A stretch of DNA of 64,000 nucleotides from Osedax fenrisi (GCA_964019155.1 CAXHSG010000004.1:1-64000), one strand, 5' to 3'. Positions 23,894 to 38,193 are shown, counted from the stretch's first letter. The notes: a model not told the origin generated them from the letters alone. Numbers and translations: made by a program.

Positions 23894-24386
23894 AAAATTG
23901 TATATAAGTTATAGCTATATATACCTATATAGCTGGTATATGTATACTTATATATGTATATGTATATAATATATAATAATAATATTAATTAACTAATTAA
24001 TATTAGGTATTACTATAAATTACTACTTTTTAAACCAAGAATACAAATATCTGATGCAAATATACCACTCAAAAAGTTATATATTAGTTACATAAACGTA
24101 AATATTCTCGATAATTATCAAATTAATATTAACTAATTAATAACAAATAAATATACATCGTTGTCGAATTATTAAATACCAATTCATGTTATTCGAATAT
24201 CAATAGTTACGGAATTATAGACGGAACAAATAATAATTGCCCTTATTTATTATGCAAAAATATATATATAAACATCGATTATATTTGTATAAAAAAGTTA
24301 ATTTATAAAATGTATTATAACGTAGATAATTTATAAATAATTATAATTAATTACGTAAATTAATGCTTTAAAAATTTCAAAAAGAT

Positions 24387-24571
24387 GTCTACAGCACACG
24401 GTATTCCCAGGCGGTCTCCCATCCAAGTACTAACCGCGCTCGACGTAGCTTAACTTCATGAAGTTAAGCTACGTCGAGCGCGGTTAGTACTTGGATGGGA
24501 GACTGGTGTGATTGGTGAGACTGCAGTGATCGGACGAGAACTGGTGCTTTCTACGTGATATGGCCGTAAAC
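24387..24571 (-). pseudogene. 5S copy 41 with 67-bp inverted insertion
   Basis: 185 bp; counterpart of copy 28. The 90-bp perfect palindrome is at 24414-24503 and is identical to the first one, so the insertion is older than the duplication of repeat X. The spacer to its right has aaagttaaatatt, as after copy 28. Confidence 0.9.
24414..24503. repeat. Perfect 90-bp palindrome inside copy 41
   Basis: Arms 24414-24458 and 24459-24503; second occurrence of the palindrome at 16711-16800. Confidence 0.95.
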
Positions 24572-25064
24572 AAAATTGTATATAAGTTATAGCTATATAT
24601 ACCTATATAGCTGGTATATGTATACTTATATATGTATATGTATATAATATATAATAATAATATTAATTAACTAATTAATATTAGGTATTACTATAAATTA
24701 CTACTTTTTAAACCAAGAATACAAATATCTGATGCAAATATACCACTCAAAAAGTTAAATATTAGTTACATAAACGTAAATATTCTCGATAATTATCAAA
24801 TTAATATTAACTAATTAATAACAAATAAATATACATCGTTGTCGAATTATTAAATACCAATTCATGTTATTCGAATATCAATAGTTACGGAATTATAGAC
24901 GGAACAAATAATAATTGCCCTTATTTATTATGCAAAAATATATATATAAACATCGATTATATTTGTATAAAAAAGTTAATTTATAAAATGTATTATAACG
25001 TAGATAATTTATAAATAATTATAATTAATTACGTAAATTAATGCTTTAAAAATTTCAAAAAGAT

Positions 25065-25177
25065 GTCTACAGCACACGGTATTCCCAGGCGGTCTCCCAT
25101 CCAAGTACTAACCGCGCTCGACGTAACTTCAGTGATCGGACGAGAACTGGTGCTTTCTACGTGATATGGCCGTAAAC
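25065..25177 (-). pseudogene. 5S copy 42 with 5-bp deletion in box A
   Basis: 113 bp; counterpart of copy 29. Confidence 0.88.
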
Positions 25178-25670
25178 AAAATTGTATATAAGTTATAGCT
25201 ATATATACCTATATAGCTGGTATATGTATACTTATATATGTATATGTATATAATATATAATAATAATATTAATTAACTAATTAATATTAGGTATTACTAT
25301 AAATTACTACTTTTTAAACCAAGAATACAAATATCTGATGCAAATATACCACTCAAAAAGTTATATATTAGTTACATAAACGTAAATATTCTCGATAATT
25401 ATCAAATTAATATTAACTAATTAATAACAAATAAATATACATCGTTGTCGAATTATTAAATACCAATTCATGTTATTCGAATATCAATAGTTACGGAATT
25501 ATAGACGGAACAAATAATAATTGCCCTTATTTATTATGCAAAAATATATATATAAACATCGATTATATTTGTATAAAAAAGTTAATTTATAAAATGTATT
25601 ATAACGTAGATAATTTATAAATAATTATAATTAATTACGTAAATTAATGCTTTAAAAATTTCAAAAAGAT

Positions 25671-25788
25671 GTCTACAGCACACGGTATTCCCAGGCGGTC
25701 TCCCATCCAAGTACTAACCGCGCTCGACGTAGCTTAACTTCAGTGATCGGACGAGAACTGGTGCTTTCTACGTGATATGGCCGTAAAC
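25671..25788 (-). rRNA. 5S rRNA copy 43
   Basis: 118 bp, consensus; counterpart of copy 30. Confidence 0.97.
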
Positions 25789-26203
25789 AAAATTGTATAT
25801 AAGTTATAGCTATATATACATATATAGCTGGTATATGTATACTTATATATGTATATGTATATAATATATAATAATAATATTAATTAACTAATTAATATTA
25901 GGTATTACTATAAATTACTACTTTTTAAACCAAGAATACAAATAATAATTGCCCTTATTTATTATGCAAAAATATATATATAAACATCGATTATATTTGT
26001 ATAAAAAAGTTGCAATTCATGTTATACGGAATTATAGACGGAACAAATAATAATTGCCCTTATTTATTATGCAAAAATATATATATAAACATCGATTATA
26101 TTTGTATAAAAAAGTTAATTTATAAAATGTATTATAACGTAGATAATTTATAAATAATTATAATTAATTACGTAAATTAATGCTTTAAAAATTTCAAAAA
26201 GAT
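25789..26203. other. Rearranged 415-bp spacer, second copy
   Basis: Same internal 74-bp direct repeat and junctions as 18086-18500. Confidence 0.88.
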
Positions 26204-26321
26204 GTCTACAGCACACGGTATTCCCAGGCGGTCTCCCATCCAAGTACTAACCGCGCTCGACGTAGCTTAACTTCAGTGATCGGACGAGAACTGGTGCTTT
26301 CTACGTGATATGGCCGTAAAC
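26204..26321 (-). rRNA. 5S rRNA copy 44
   Basis: 118 bp, consensus; counterpart of copy 31. Confidence 0.96.
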
Positions 26322-26571
26322 AAAATTGTATATAAGTTATAGCTATATATACATATATAGCTGGTATATGTATACTTATATATGTATATGTATATAATAT
26401 ATAGACGGAACAAATAATAATTGCCCTTATTTATTATGCAAAAATATATATATAAACATCGATTATATTTGTATAAAAAAGTTAATTTATAAAATGTATT
26501 ATAACGTAGATAATTTATAAATAATTATAATTAATTACGTAAATTAATGCTTTAATTAATGCTTTTTTTTT
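26322..26571. other. Deleted 250-bp spacer, second copy
   Basis: Same deletion and T9 run as 18619-18868. Confidence 0.88.
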
Positions 26572-26653
26572 CCAAGTACTAACCGCGCTCGACGTAGCTT
26601 AACTTCAGTGATCGGACGAGAACTGGTGCTTTCTACGTGATATGGCCGTAAAC
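26572..26653 (-). pseudogene. Truncated 5S copy 45, sense nt 1-82
   Basis: 82 bp; counterpart of copy 32 with the same breakpoint. Confidence 0.93.
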
Positions 26654-27146
26654 AAAATTGTATATAAGTTATAGCTATATATACATATATAGCTGGTATA
26701 TGTATACTTATATATGTATATGTATATAATATATAATAATAATATTAATTAACTAATTAATATTAGGTATTACTATAAATTACTACTTTTTAAACCAAGA
26801 ATACAAATATCTGATGCAAATATACCACTCAAAAAGTTATATATTAGTTACATAAACGTAAATATTCTCGATAATTATCAAATTAATATTAACTAATTAA
26901 TAACAAATAAATATACATCGTTGTCGAATTATTAAATACCAATTCATGTTATTCGAATATCAATAGTTACGGAATTATAGACGGAACAAATAATAATTGC
27001 CCTTATTTATTATGCAAAAATATATATATAAACATCGATTATATTTGTATAAAAAAGTTAATTTATAAAATGTATTATAACGTAGATAATTTATAAATAA
27101 TTATAATTAATTACGTAAATTAATGCTTTAAAAATTTCAAAAAGAT

Positions 27147-27264
27147 GTCTACAGCACACGGTATTCCCAGGCGGTCTCCCATCCAAGTACTAACCGCGCT
27201 CGACGTAGCTTAACTTCAGTGATCGGACGAGAACTGTTGCTTTCTACGTGATATGGCCGTAAAC
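27147..27264 (-). rRNA. 5S rRNA copy 46, C28A
   Basis: 118 bp; differs from its counterpart, copy 33, by this one change, so the change is younger than the duplication. Confidence 0.94.
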
Positions 27265-27767
27265 AAAATTGTATATAAGTTATAGCTATATATACCTATA
27301 TAGCTGGTATATGTATACTTATATATGTATATGTATATTATATATAATAATAATATTAATTAACTAATTAATATTAGGTATTACTATAAATTACTATAAA
27401 TTACTACTTTTTAAACCAAGAATACAAATATCTGATGCAAATATACCACTCAAAAAGTTATATATTAGTTACATAAACGTAAATATTCTCGATAATTATC
27501 AAATTAATATTAACTAATTAATAACAAATAAATATACATCGTTGTCGAATTATTAAATACCAATTCATGTTATTCGAATATCAATAGTTACGGAATTATA
27601 GACGGAACAAATAATAATTGCCCTTATTTATTATGCAAAAATATATATATAAACATCGATTATATTTGTATAAAAAAGTTAATTTATAAAATGTATTATA
27701 ACGTAGATAATTTATAAATAATTATAATTAATTACGTAAATTAATGCTTTAAAAATTTCAAAAAGAT

Positions 27768-27885
27768 GTCTATAGCACACGGTATTCCCAGGCGGTCTCC
27801 CATCCAAGTACTAACCGCGCTCGACGTAGCTTAACTTCAGTGATCGGACGAGAACTGGTGCTTTCTACGTGATATGGCCGTAAAC
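27768..27885 (-). rRNA. 5S rRNA copy 47, type B' (G113A)
   Basis: 118 bp; counterpart of copy 34, with the +10 and tgtatatta spacer. Confidence 0.93.
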
Positions 27886-28378
27886 AAAATTGTATATAAG
27901 TTATAGCTATATATACCTATATAGCTGGTATATGTATACTTATATATGTATATGTATATAATATATAATAATAATATTAATTAACTAATTAATATTAGGT
28001 ATTACTATAAATTACTACTTTTTAAACCAAGAATACAAATATCTGATGCAAATATACCACTCAAAAAGTTATATATTAGTTACATAAACGTAAATATTCT
28101 CGATAATTATCAAATTAATATTAACTAATTAATAACAAATAAATATACATCGTTGTCGAATTATTAAATACCAATTCATGTTATTCGAATATCAATAGTT
28201 ACGGAATTATAGACGGAACAAATAATAATTGCCCTTATTTATTATGCAAAAATATATATATAAACATCGATTATATTTGTATAAAAAAGTTAATTTATAA
28301 AATGTATTATAACGTAGATAATTTATAAATAATTATAATTAATTACGTAAATTAATGCTTTAAAAATTTCAAAAAGAT

Positions 28379-28496
28379 GTCTACAGCACACGGTATTCCC
28401 AGGCGGTCTCCCATCCAAGTACTAACCGCGCTCGACGTAGCTTAACTTCAGTGATCGGACGAGAACTGGTGCTTTCTACGTGATATGGCCGTAAAC
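28379..28496 (-). rRNA. 5S rRNA copy 48
   Basis: 118 bp, consensus. Its upstream TATA run is 2 bp longer than in other copies. Confidence 0.97.
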
Positions 28497-28991
28497 AAAA
28501 TTGTATATAAGTTATAGCTATATATATACCTATATAGCTGGTATATGTATACTTATATATGTATATGTATATAATATATAATAATAATATTAATTAACTA
28601 ATTAATATTAGGTATTACTATAAATTACTACTTTTTAAACCAAGAATACAAATATCTGATGCAAATATACCACTCAAAAAGTTATATATTAGTTACATAA
28701 ACGTAAATATTCTCGATAATTATCAAATTAATATTAACTAATTAATAACAAATAAATATACATCGTTGTCGAATTATTAAATACCAATTCATGTTATTCG
28801 AATATCAATAGTTACGGAATTATAGACGGAACAAATAATAATTGCCCTTATTTATTATGCAAAAATATATATATAAACATCGATTATATTTGTATAAAAA
28901 AGTTAATTTATAAAATGTATTATAACGTAGATAATTTATAAATAATTATAATTAATTACGTAAATTAATGCTTTAAAAATTTCAAAAAGAT

Positions 28992-29109
28992 GTCTACAGC
29001 ACACGGTATTCCCAGGCGGTCTCCCATCCAAGTACTAACCGCGCTCGACGTAGCTTAACTTCAGTGATCGGACGAGAACTGGTGCTTTCTACGTGATATG
29101 GCCGTAAAC
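28992..29109 (-). rRNA. 5S rRNA copy 49
   Basis: 118 bp, consensus; last gene that matches repeat X. Confidence 0.97.
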
Positions 29110-29602
29110 AAAATTGTATATAAGTTATAGCTATATATACCTATATAGCTGGTATATGTATACTTATATATGTATATGTATATAATATATAATAATAATA
29201 TTAATTAACTAATTAATATTAGGTATTACTATAAATTACTACTTTTTAAACCAAGAATACAAATATCTGATGCAAATATACCACTCAAAAAGTTATATAT
29301 TAGTTACATAAACGTAAATATTCTCGATAATTATCAAATTAATATTAACTAATTAATAACAAATAAATATACATCGTTGTCGAATTATTAAATACCAATT
29401 CATGTTATTCGAATATCAATAGTTACGGAATTATAGACGGAACAAATAATAATTGCCCTTATTTATTATGCAAAAATATATATATAAACATCGATTATAT
29501 TTGTATAAAAAAGTTAATTTATAAAATGTATTATAACGTAGATAATTTATAAATAATTATAATTAATTACGTAAATTAATGCTTTAAAAATTTCAAAAAG
29601 AT

Positions 29603-29720
29603 GTCTACAGCACACGGTATTCCCAGGCGGTCTCCCATCCAAGTACTAACCGCGCTCGACGTAGCTTAACTTCAGTGATCGGACGAGAACTGGTGCTTTC
29701 TACGTGATATGGCCGTAAAC
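29603..29720 (-). rRNA. 5S rRNA copy 50
   Basis: 118 bp, consensus; start of a run of plain 611-bp units. Confidence 0.97.
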
Positions 29721-30213
29721 AAAATTGTATATAAGTTATAGCTATATATACCTATATAGCTGGTATATGTATACTTATATATGTATATGTATATAATATA
29801 TAATAATAATATTAATTAACTAATTAATATTAGGTATTACTATAAATTACTACTTTTTAAACCAAGAATACAAATATCTGATGCAAATATACCACTCAAA
29901 AAGTTATATATTAGTTACATAAACGTAAATATTCTCGATAATTATCAAATTAATATTAACTAATTAATAACAAATAAATATACATCGTTGTCGAATTATT
30001 AAATACCAATTCATGTTATTCGAATATCAATAGTTACGGAATTATAGACGGAACAAATAATAATTGCCCTTATTTATTATGCAAAAATATATATATAAAC
30101 ATCGATTATATTTGTATAAAAAAGTTAATTTATAAAATGTATTATAACGTAGATAATTTATAAATAATTATAATTAATTACGTAAATTAATGCTTTAAAA
30201 ATTTCAAAAAGAT

Positions 30214-30331
30214 GTCTACAGCACACGGTATTCCCAGGCGGTCTCCCATCCAAGTACTAACCGCGCTCGACGTAGCTTAACTTCAGTGATCGGACGAGAA
30301 CTGGTGCTTTCTACGTGATATGGCCGTAAAC
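30214..30331 (-). rRNA. 5S rRNA copy 51
   Basis: 118 bp, consensus. Confidence 0.97.
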
Positions 30332-30824
30332 AAAATTGTATATAAGTTATAGCTATATATACCTATATAGCTGGTATATGTATACTTATATATGTATATG
30401 TATATAATATATAATAATAATATTAATTAACTAATTAATATTAGGTATTACTATAAATTACTACTTTTTAAACCAAGAATACAAATATCTGATGCAAATA
30501 TACCACTCAAAAAGTTATATATTAGTTACATAAACGTAAATATTCTCGATAATTATCAAATTAATATTAACTAATTAATAACAAATAAATATACATCGTT
30601 GTCGAATTATTAAATACCAATTCATGTTATTCGAATATCAATAGTTACGGAATTATAGACGGAACAAATAATAATTGCCCTTATTTATTATGCAAAAATA
30701 TATATATAAACATCGATTATATTTGTATAAAAAAGTTAATTTATAAAATGTATTATAACGTAGATAATTTATAAATAATTATAATTAATTACGTAAATTA
30801 ATGCTTTAAAAATTTCAAAAAGAT

Positions 30825-30942
30825 GTCTACAGCACACGGTATTCCCAGGCGGTCTCCCATCCAAGTACTAACCGCGCTCGACGTAGCTTAACTTCAGTGA
30901 TCGGACGAGAACTGGTGCTTTCTACGTGATATGGCCGTAAAC
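30825..30942 (-). rRNA. 5S rRNA copy 52
   Basis: 118 bp, consensus. Confidence 0.97.
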
Positions 30943-31435
30943 AAAATTGTATATAAGTTATAGCTATATATACCTATATAGCTGGTATATGTATACTTAT
31001 ATATGTATATGTATATAATATATAATAATAATATTAATTAACTAATTAATATTAGGTATTACTATAAATTACTACTTTTTAAACCAAGAATACAAATATC
31101 TGATGCAAATATACCACTCAAAAAGTTATATATTAGTTACATAAACGTAAATATTCTCGATAATTATCAAATTAATATTAACTAATTAATAACAAATAAA
31201 TATACATCGTTGTCGAATTATTAAATACCAATTCATGTTATTCGAATATCAATAGTTACGGAATTATAGACGGAACAAATAATAATTGCCCTTATTTATT
31301 ATGCAAAAATATATATATAAACATCGATTATATTTGTATAAAAAAGTTAATTTATAAAATGTATTATAACGTAGATAATTTATAAATAATTATAATTAAT
31401 TACGTAAATTAATGCTTTAAAAATTTCAAAAAGAT

Positions 31436-31562
31436 GTCTACAGCACACGGTATTCCCAGGCGGTCTCCCATCCAAGTACTAACCGCGCTCGACGTAGCTT
31501 AAGTTAATTAACTTCAGTGATCGGACGAGAACTGGTGCTTTCTACGTGATATGGCCGTAAAC
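31436..31562 (-). pseudogene. 5S copy 53, type P (9-bp palindromic insertion in box A)
   Basis: 127 bp. The insertion mirrors the right flank for 7 bp, making AAGTTAATTAACTT (31501-31514), with duplicated TT; the left flank is mirrored by 3 bp (CTTAAG). The same allele recurs in copies 56, 63, 69, 76, 86, 92 and 100, so it has spread through the array by exchange. Box A is split, so transcription by TFIIIA is doubtful. Confidence 0.87.
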
Positions 31563-32055
31563 AAAATTGTATATAAGTTATAGCTATATATACCTATATA
31601 GCTGGTATATGTATACTTATATATGTATATGTATATAATATATAATAATAATATTAATTAACTAATTAATATTAGGTATTACTATAAATTACTACTTTTT
31701 AAACCAAGAATACAAATATCTGATGCAAATATACCACTCAAAAAGTTATATATTAGTTACATAAACGTAAATATTCTCGATAATTATCAAATTAATATTA
31801 ACTAATTAATAACAAATAAATATACATCGTTGTCGAATTATTAAATACCAATTCATGTTATTCGAATATCAATAGTTACGGAATTATAGACGGAACAAAT
31901 AATAATTGCCCTTATTTATTATGCAAAAATATATATATAAACATCGATTATATTTGTATAAAAAAGTTAATTTATAAAATGTATTATAACGTAGATAATT
32001 TATAAATAATTATAATTAATTACGTAAATTAATGCTTTAAAAATTTCAAAAAGAT

Positions 32056-32173
32056 GTCTACAGCACACGGTATTCCCAGGCGGTCTCCCATCCAAGTACT
32101 AACCGCGCTCGACGTAGCTTAACTTCAGTGATCGGACGAGAACTGGTGCTTTCTACGTGATATGGCCGTAAAC
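32056..32173 (-). rRNA. 5S rRNA copy 54
   Basis: 118 bp, consensus. Confidence 0.97.
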
Positions 32174-32666
32174 AAAATTGTATATAAGTTATAGCTATAT
32201 ATACCTATATAGCTGGTATATGTATACTTATATATGTATATGTATATAATATATAATAATAATATTAATTAACTAATTAATATTAGGTATTACTATAAAT
32301 TACTACTTTTTAAACCAAGAATACAAATATCTGATGCAAATATACCACTCAAAAAGTTATATATTAGTTACATAAACGTAAATATTCTCGATAATTATCA
32401 AATTAATATTAACTAATTAATAACAAATAAATATACATCGTTGTCGAATTATTAAATACCAATTCATGTTATTCGAATATCAATAGTTACGGAATTATAG
32501 ACGGAACAAATAATAATTGCCCTTATTTATTATGCAAAAATATATATATAAACATCGATTATATTTGTATAAAAAAGTTAATTTATAAAATGTATTATAA
32601 CGTAGATAATTTATAAATAATTATAATTAATTACGTAAATTAATGCTTTAAAAATTTCAAAAAGAT

Positions 32667-32784
32667 GTCTACAGCACACGGTATTCCCAGGCGGTCTCCC
32701 ATCCAAGTACTAACCGCGCTCGACGTAGCTTAACTTCAGTGATCGGACGAGAACTGGTGCTTTCTACGTGATATGGCCGTAAAC
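32667..32784 (-). rRNA. 5S rRNA copy 55
   Basis: 118 bp, consensus. Confidence 0.97.
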
Positions 32785-33277
32785 AAAATTGTATATAAGT
32801 TATAGCTATATATACCTATATAGCTGGTATATGTATACTTATATATGTATATGTATATAATATATAATAATAATATTAATTAACTAATTAATATTAGGTA
32901 TTACTATAAATTACTACTTTTTAAACCAAGAATACAAATATCTGATGCAAATATACCACTCAAAAAGTTATATATTAGTTACATAAACGTAAATATTCTC
33001 GATAATTATCAAATTAATATTAACTAATTAATAACAAATAAATATACATCGTTGTCGAATTATTAAATACCAATTCATGTTATTCGAATATCAATAGTTA
33101 CGGAATTATAGACGGAACAAATAATAATTGCCCTTATTTATTATGCAAAAATATATATATAAACATCGATTATATTTGTATAAAAAAGTTAATTTATAAA
33201 ATGTATTATAACGTAGATAATTTATAAATAATTATAATTAATTACGTAAATTAATGCTTTAAAAATTTCAAAAAGAT

Positions 33278-33404
33278 GTCTACAGCACACGGTATTCCCA
33301 GGCGGTCTCCCATCCAAGTACTAACCGCGCTCGACGTAGCTTAAGTTAATTAACTTCAGTGATCGGACGAGAACTGGTGCTTTCTACGTGATATGGCCGT
33401 AAAC
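33278..33404 (-). pseudogene. 5S copy 56, type P
   Basis: 127 bp; palindrome at 33343-33356. Three units after the previous P copy. Confidence 0.87.
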
Positions 33405-33897
33405 AAAATTGTATATAAGTTATAGCTATATATACCTATATAGCTGGTATATGTATACTTATATATGTATATGTATATAATATATAATAATAATATTAAT
33501 TAACTAATTAATATTAGGTATTACTATAAATTACTACTTTTTAAACCAAGAATACAAATATCTGATGCAAATATACCACTCAAAAAGTTATATATTAGTT
33601 ACATAAACGTAAATATTCTCGATAATTATCAAATTAATATTAACTAATTAATAACAAATAAATATACATCGTTGTCGAATTATTAAATACCAATTCATGT
33701 TATTCGAATATCAATAGTTACGGAATTATAGACGGAACAAATAATAATTGCCCTTATTTATTATGCAAAAATATATATATAAACATCGATTATATTTGTA
33801 TAAAAAAGTTAATTTATAAAATGTATTATAACGTAGATAATTTATAAATAATTATAATTAATTACGTAAATTAATGCTTTAAAAATTTCAAAAAGAT

Positions 33898-34015
33898 GTC
33901 TACAGCACACGGTATTCCCAGGCGGTCTCCCATCCAAGTACTAACCGCGCTCGACGTAGCTTAACTTCAGTGATCGGACGAGAACTGGTGCTTTCTACGT
34001 GATATGGCCGTAAAC
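33898..34015 (-). rRNA. 5S rRNA copy 57
   Basis: 118 bp, consensus. Confidence 0.97.
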
Positions 34016-34508
34016 AAAATTGTATATAAGTTATAGCTATATATACCTATATAGCTGGTATATGTATACTTATATATGTATATGTATATAATATATAATA
34101 ATAATATTAATTAACTAATTAATATTAGGTATTACTATAAATTACTACTTTTTAAACCAAGAATACAAATATCTGATGCAAATATACCACTCAAAAAGTT
34201 ATATATTAGTTACATAAACGTAAATATTCTCGATAATTATCAAATTAATATTAACTAATTAATAACAAATAAATATACATCGTTGTCGAATTATTAAATA
34301 CCAATTCATGTTATTCGAATATCAATAGTTACGGAATTATAGACGGAACAAATAATAATTGCCCTTATTTATTATGCAAAAATATATATATAAACATCGA
34401 TTATATTTGTATAAAAAAGTTAATTTATAAAATGTATTATAACGTAGATAATTTATAAATAATTATAATTAATTACGTAAATTAATGCTTTAAAAATTTC
34501 AAAAAGAT

Positions 34509-34626
34509 GTCTACAGCACACGGTATTCCCAGGCGGTCTCCCATCCAAGTACTAACCGCGCTCGACGTAGCTTAACTTCAGTGATCGGACGAGAACTGGT
34601 GCTTTCTACGTGATATGGCCGTAAAC
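34509..34626 (-). rRNA. 5S rRNA copy 58
   Basis: 118 bp, consensus. Confidence 0.97.
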
Positions 34627-35119
34627 AAAATTGTATATAAGTTATAGCTATATATACCTATATAGCTGGTATATGTATACTTATATATGTATATGTATAT
34701 AATATATAATAATAATATTAATTAACTAATTAATATTAGGTATTACTATAAATTACTACTTTTTAAACCAAGAATACAAATATCTGATGCAAATATACCA
34801 CTCAAAAAGTTATATATTAGTTACATAAACGTAAATATTCTCGATAATTATCAAATTAATATTAACTAATTAATAACAAATAAATATACATCGTTGTCGA
34901 ATTATTAAATACCAATTCATGTTATTCGAATATCAATAGTTACGGAATTATAGACGGAACAAATAATAATTGCCCTTATTTATTATGCAAAAATATATAT
35001 ATAAACATCGATTATATTTGTATAAAAAAGTTAATTTATAAAATGTATTATAACGTAGATAATTTATAAATAATTATAATTAATTAGGTAAATTAATGCT
35101 TTAAAAATTTCAAAAAGAT

Positions 35120-35237
35120 GTCTACAGCACACGGTATTCCCAGGCGGTCTCCCATCCAAGTACTAACCGCGCTCGACGTAGCTTAACTTCAGTGATCGGA
35201 CGAGAACTGGTGCTTTCTACGTGATATGGCCGTAAAC
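35120..35237 (-). rRNA. 5S rRNA copy 59
   Basis: 118 bp, consensus. The low-side spacer has ttaggtaaat instead of ttacgtaaat near 35085; the next spacer has tatatatatatg. This pair of marks recurs at copies 94-95 and 104-105. Confidence 0.97.
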
Positions 35238-35730
35238 AAAATTGTATATAAGTTATAGCTATATATACCTATATAGCTGGTATATGTATACTTATATATA
35301 TATATGTATATAATATATAATAATAATATTAATTAACTAATTAATATTAGGTATTACTATAAATTACTACTTTTTAAACCAAGAATACAAATATCTGATG
35401 CAAATATACCACTCAAAAAGTTATATATTAGTTACATAAACGTAAATATTCTCGATAATTATCAAATTAATATTAACTAATTAATAACAAATAAATATAC
35501 ATCGTTGTCGAATTATTAAATACCAATTCATGTTATTCGAATATCAATAGTTACGGAATTATAGACGGAACAAATAATAATTGCCCTTATTTATTATGCA
35601 AAAATATATATATAAACATCGATTATATTTGTATAAAAAAGTTAATTTATAAAATGTATTATAACGTAGATAATTTATAAATAATTATAATTAATTACGT
35701 AAATTAATGCTTTAAAAATTTCAAAAAGAT

Positions 35731-35848
35731 GTCTACAGCACACGGTATTCCCAGGCGGTCTCCCATCCAAGTACTAACCGCGCTCGACGTAGCTTAACTT
35801 CAGTGATCGGACGAGAACTGGTGCTTTCTACGTGATATGGCCGTAAAC
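35731..35848 (-). rRNA. 5S rRNA copy 60
   Basis: 118 bp, consensus. The low-side spacer has the tatatatatatg substitution. Confidence 0.97.
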
Positions 35849-36351
35849 AAAATTGTATATAAGTTATAGCTATATATACCTATATAGCTGGTATATGTAT
35901 ACTTATATATGTATATGTATATAATATATAATAATAATATTAATTAACTAATTAATATTAGGTATTACTATAAATTACTATAAATTACTACTTTTTAAAC
36001 CAAGAATACAAATATCTGATGCAAATATACCACTCAAAAAGTTATATATTAGTTACATAAATGTAAATATTCTCGATAATTATCAAATTAATATTAACTA
36101 ATTAATAACAAATAAATATACATCGTTGTCGAATTATTAAATACCAATTCATGTTATTCGAATATCAATAGTTACGGAATTATAGACGGAACAAATAATA
36201 ATTGCCCTTATTTATTATGCAAAAATATATATATAAACATCGATTATATTTGTATAAAAAAGTTAATTTATAAAATGTATTATAACGTAGATAATTTATA
36301 AATAATTATAATTAATTACGTAAATTAATGCTTTAAAAATTTCAAAAAGAT

Positions 36352-36469
36352 GTCTATAGCACACGGTATTCCCAGGCGGTCTCCCATCCAAGTACTAACC
36401 GCGCTCGACGTAGCTTAACTTCAGTGATCGGACGAGAACTGGTGCTTTCTACGTGATATGGCCGTAAAC
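36352..36469 (-). rRNA. 5S rRNA copy 61, type B (G113A)
   Basis: 118 bp. The low-side spacer has the +10 duplication and cataaatgtaaat. Starts a B-standard-P triplet. Confidence 0.93.
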
Positions 36470-36962
36470 AAAATTGTATATAAGTTATAGCTATATATAC
36501 CTATATAGCTGGTATATGTATACTTATATATGTATATGTATATAATATATAATAATAATATTAATTAACTAATTAATATTAGGTATTACTATAAATTACT
36601 ACTTTTTAAACCAAGAATACAAATATCTGATGCAAATATACCACTCAAAAAGTTATATATTAGTTACATAAACGTAAATATTCTCGATAATTATCAAATT
36701 AATATTAACTAATTAATAACAAATAAATATACATCGTTGTCGAATTATTAAATACCAATTCATGTTATTCGAATATCAATAGTTACGGAATTATAGACGG
36801 AACAAATAATAATTGCCCTTATTTATTATGCAAAAATATATATATAAACATCGATTATATTTGTATAAAAAAGTTAATTTATAAAATGTATTATAACGTA
36901 GATAATTTATAAATAATTATAATTAATTACGTAAATTAATGCTTTAAAAATTTCAAAAAGAT

Positions 36963-37080
36963 GTCTACAGCACACGGTATTCCCAGGCGGTCTCCCATCC
37001 AAGTACTAACCGCGCTCGACGTAGCTTAACTTCAGTGATCGGACGAGAACTGGTGCTTTCTACGTGATATGGCCGTAAAC
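36963..37080 (-). rRNA. 5S rRNA copy 62
   Basis: 118 bp, consensus; middle of a B-standard-P triplet. Confidence 0.97.
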
Positions 37081-37573
37081 AAAATTGTATATAAGTTATA
37101 GCTATATATACCTATATAGCTGGTATATGTATACTTATATATGTATATGTATATAATATATAATAATAATATTAATTAACTAATTAATATTAGGTATTAC
37201 TATAAATTACTACTTTTTAAACCAAGAATACAAATATCTGATGCAAATATACCACTCAAAAAGTTATATATTAGTTACATAAACGTAAATATTCTCGATA
37301 ATTATCAAATTAATATTAACTAATTAATAACAAATAAATATACATCGTTGTCGAATTATTAAATACCAATTCATGTTATTCGAATATCAATAGTTACGGA
37401 ATTATAGACGGAACAAATAATAATTGCCCTTATTTATTATGCAAAAATATATATATAAACATCGATTATATTTGTATAAAAAAGTTAATTTATAAAATGT
37501 ATTATAACGTAGATAATTTATAAATAATTATAATTAATTACGTAAATTAATGCTTTAAAAATTTCAAAAAGAT

Positions 37574-37700
37574 GTCTACAGCACACGGTATTCCCAGGCG
37601 GTCTCCCATCCAAGTACTAACCGCGCTCGACGTAGCTTAAGTTAATTAACTTCAGTGATCGGACGAGAACTGGTGCTTTCTACGTGATATGGCCGTAAAC
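37574..37700 (-). pseudogene. 5S copy 63, type P
   Basis: 127 bp; palindrome at 37639-37652. Confidence 0.87.
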
Positions 37701-38193
37701 AAAATTGTATATAAGTTATAGCTATATATACCTATATAGCTGGTATATGTATACTTATATATGTATATGTATATAATATATAATAATAATATTAATTAAC
37801 TAATTAATATTAGGTATTACTATAAATTACTACTTTTTAAACCAAGAATACAAATATCTGATGCAAATATACCACTCAAAAAGTTATATATTAGTTACAT
37901 AAACGTAAATATTCTCGATAATTATCAAATTAATATTAACTAATTAATAACAAATAAATATACATCGTTGTCGAATTATTAAATACCAATTCATGTTATT
38001 CGAATATCAATAGTTACGGAATTATAGACGGAACAAATAATAATTGCCCTTATTTATTATGCAAAAATATATATATAAACATCGATTATATTTGTATAAA
38101 AAAGTTAATTTATAAAATGTATTATAACGTAGATAATTTATAAATAATTATAATTAATTACGTAAATTAATGCTTTAAAAATTTCAAAAAGAT

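Larger units (their letters stand above)
22518..29110. repeat. Higher-order repeat X, copy 2 (copies 38-49, incomplete)
   Basis: Second, shorter copy of the 7,703-bp block. It differs from copy 1 by a C28A change in copy 46, a 2-bp longer TATA run upstream of copy 48, and a 1-bp-short spacer motif just before copy 38. The match ends before copy 50, which lacks the +10 spacer and G113A seen in its counterpart, copy 37. Confidence 0.9.
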
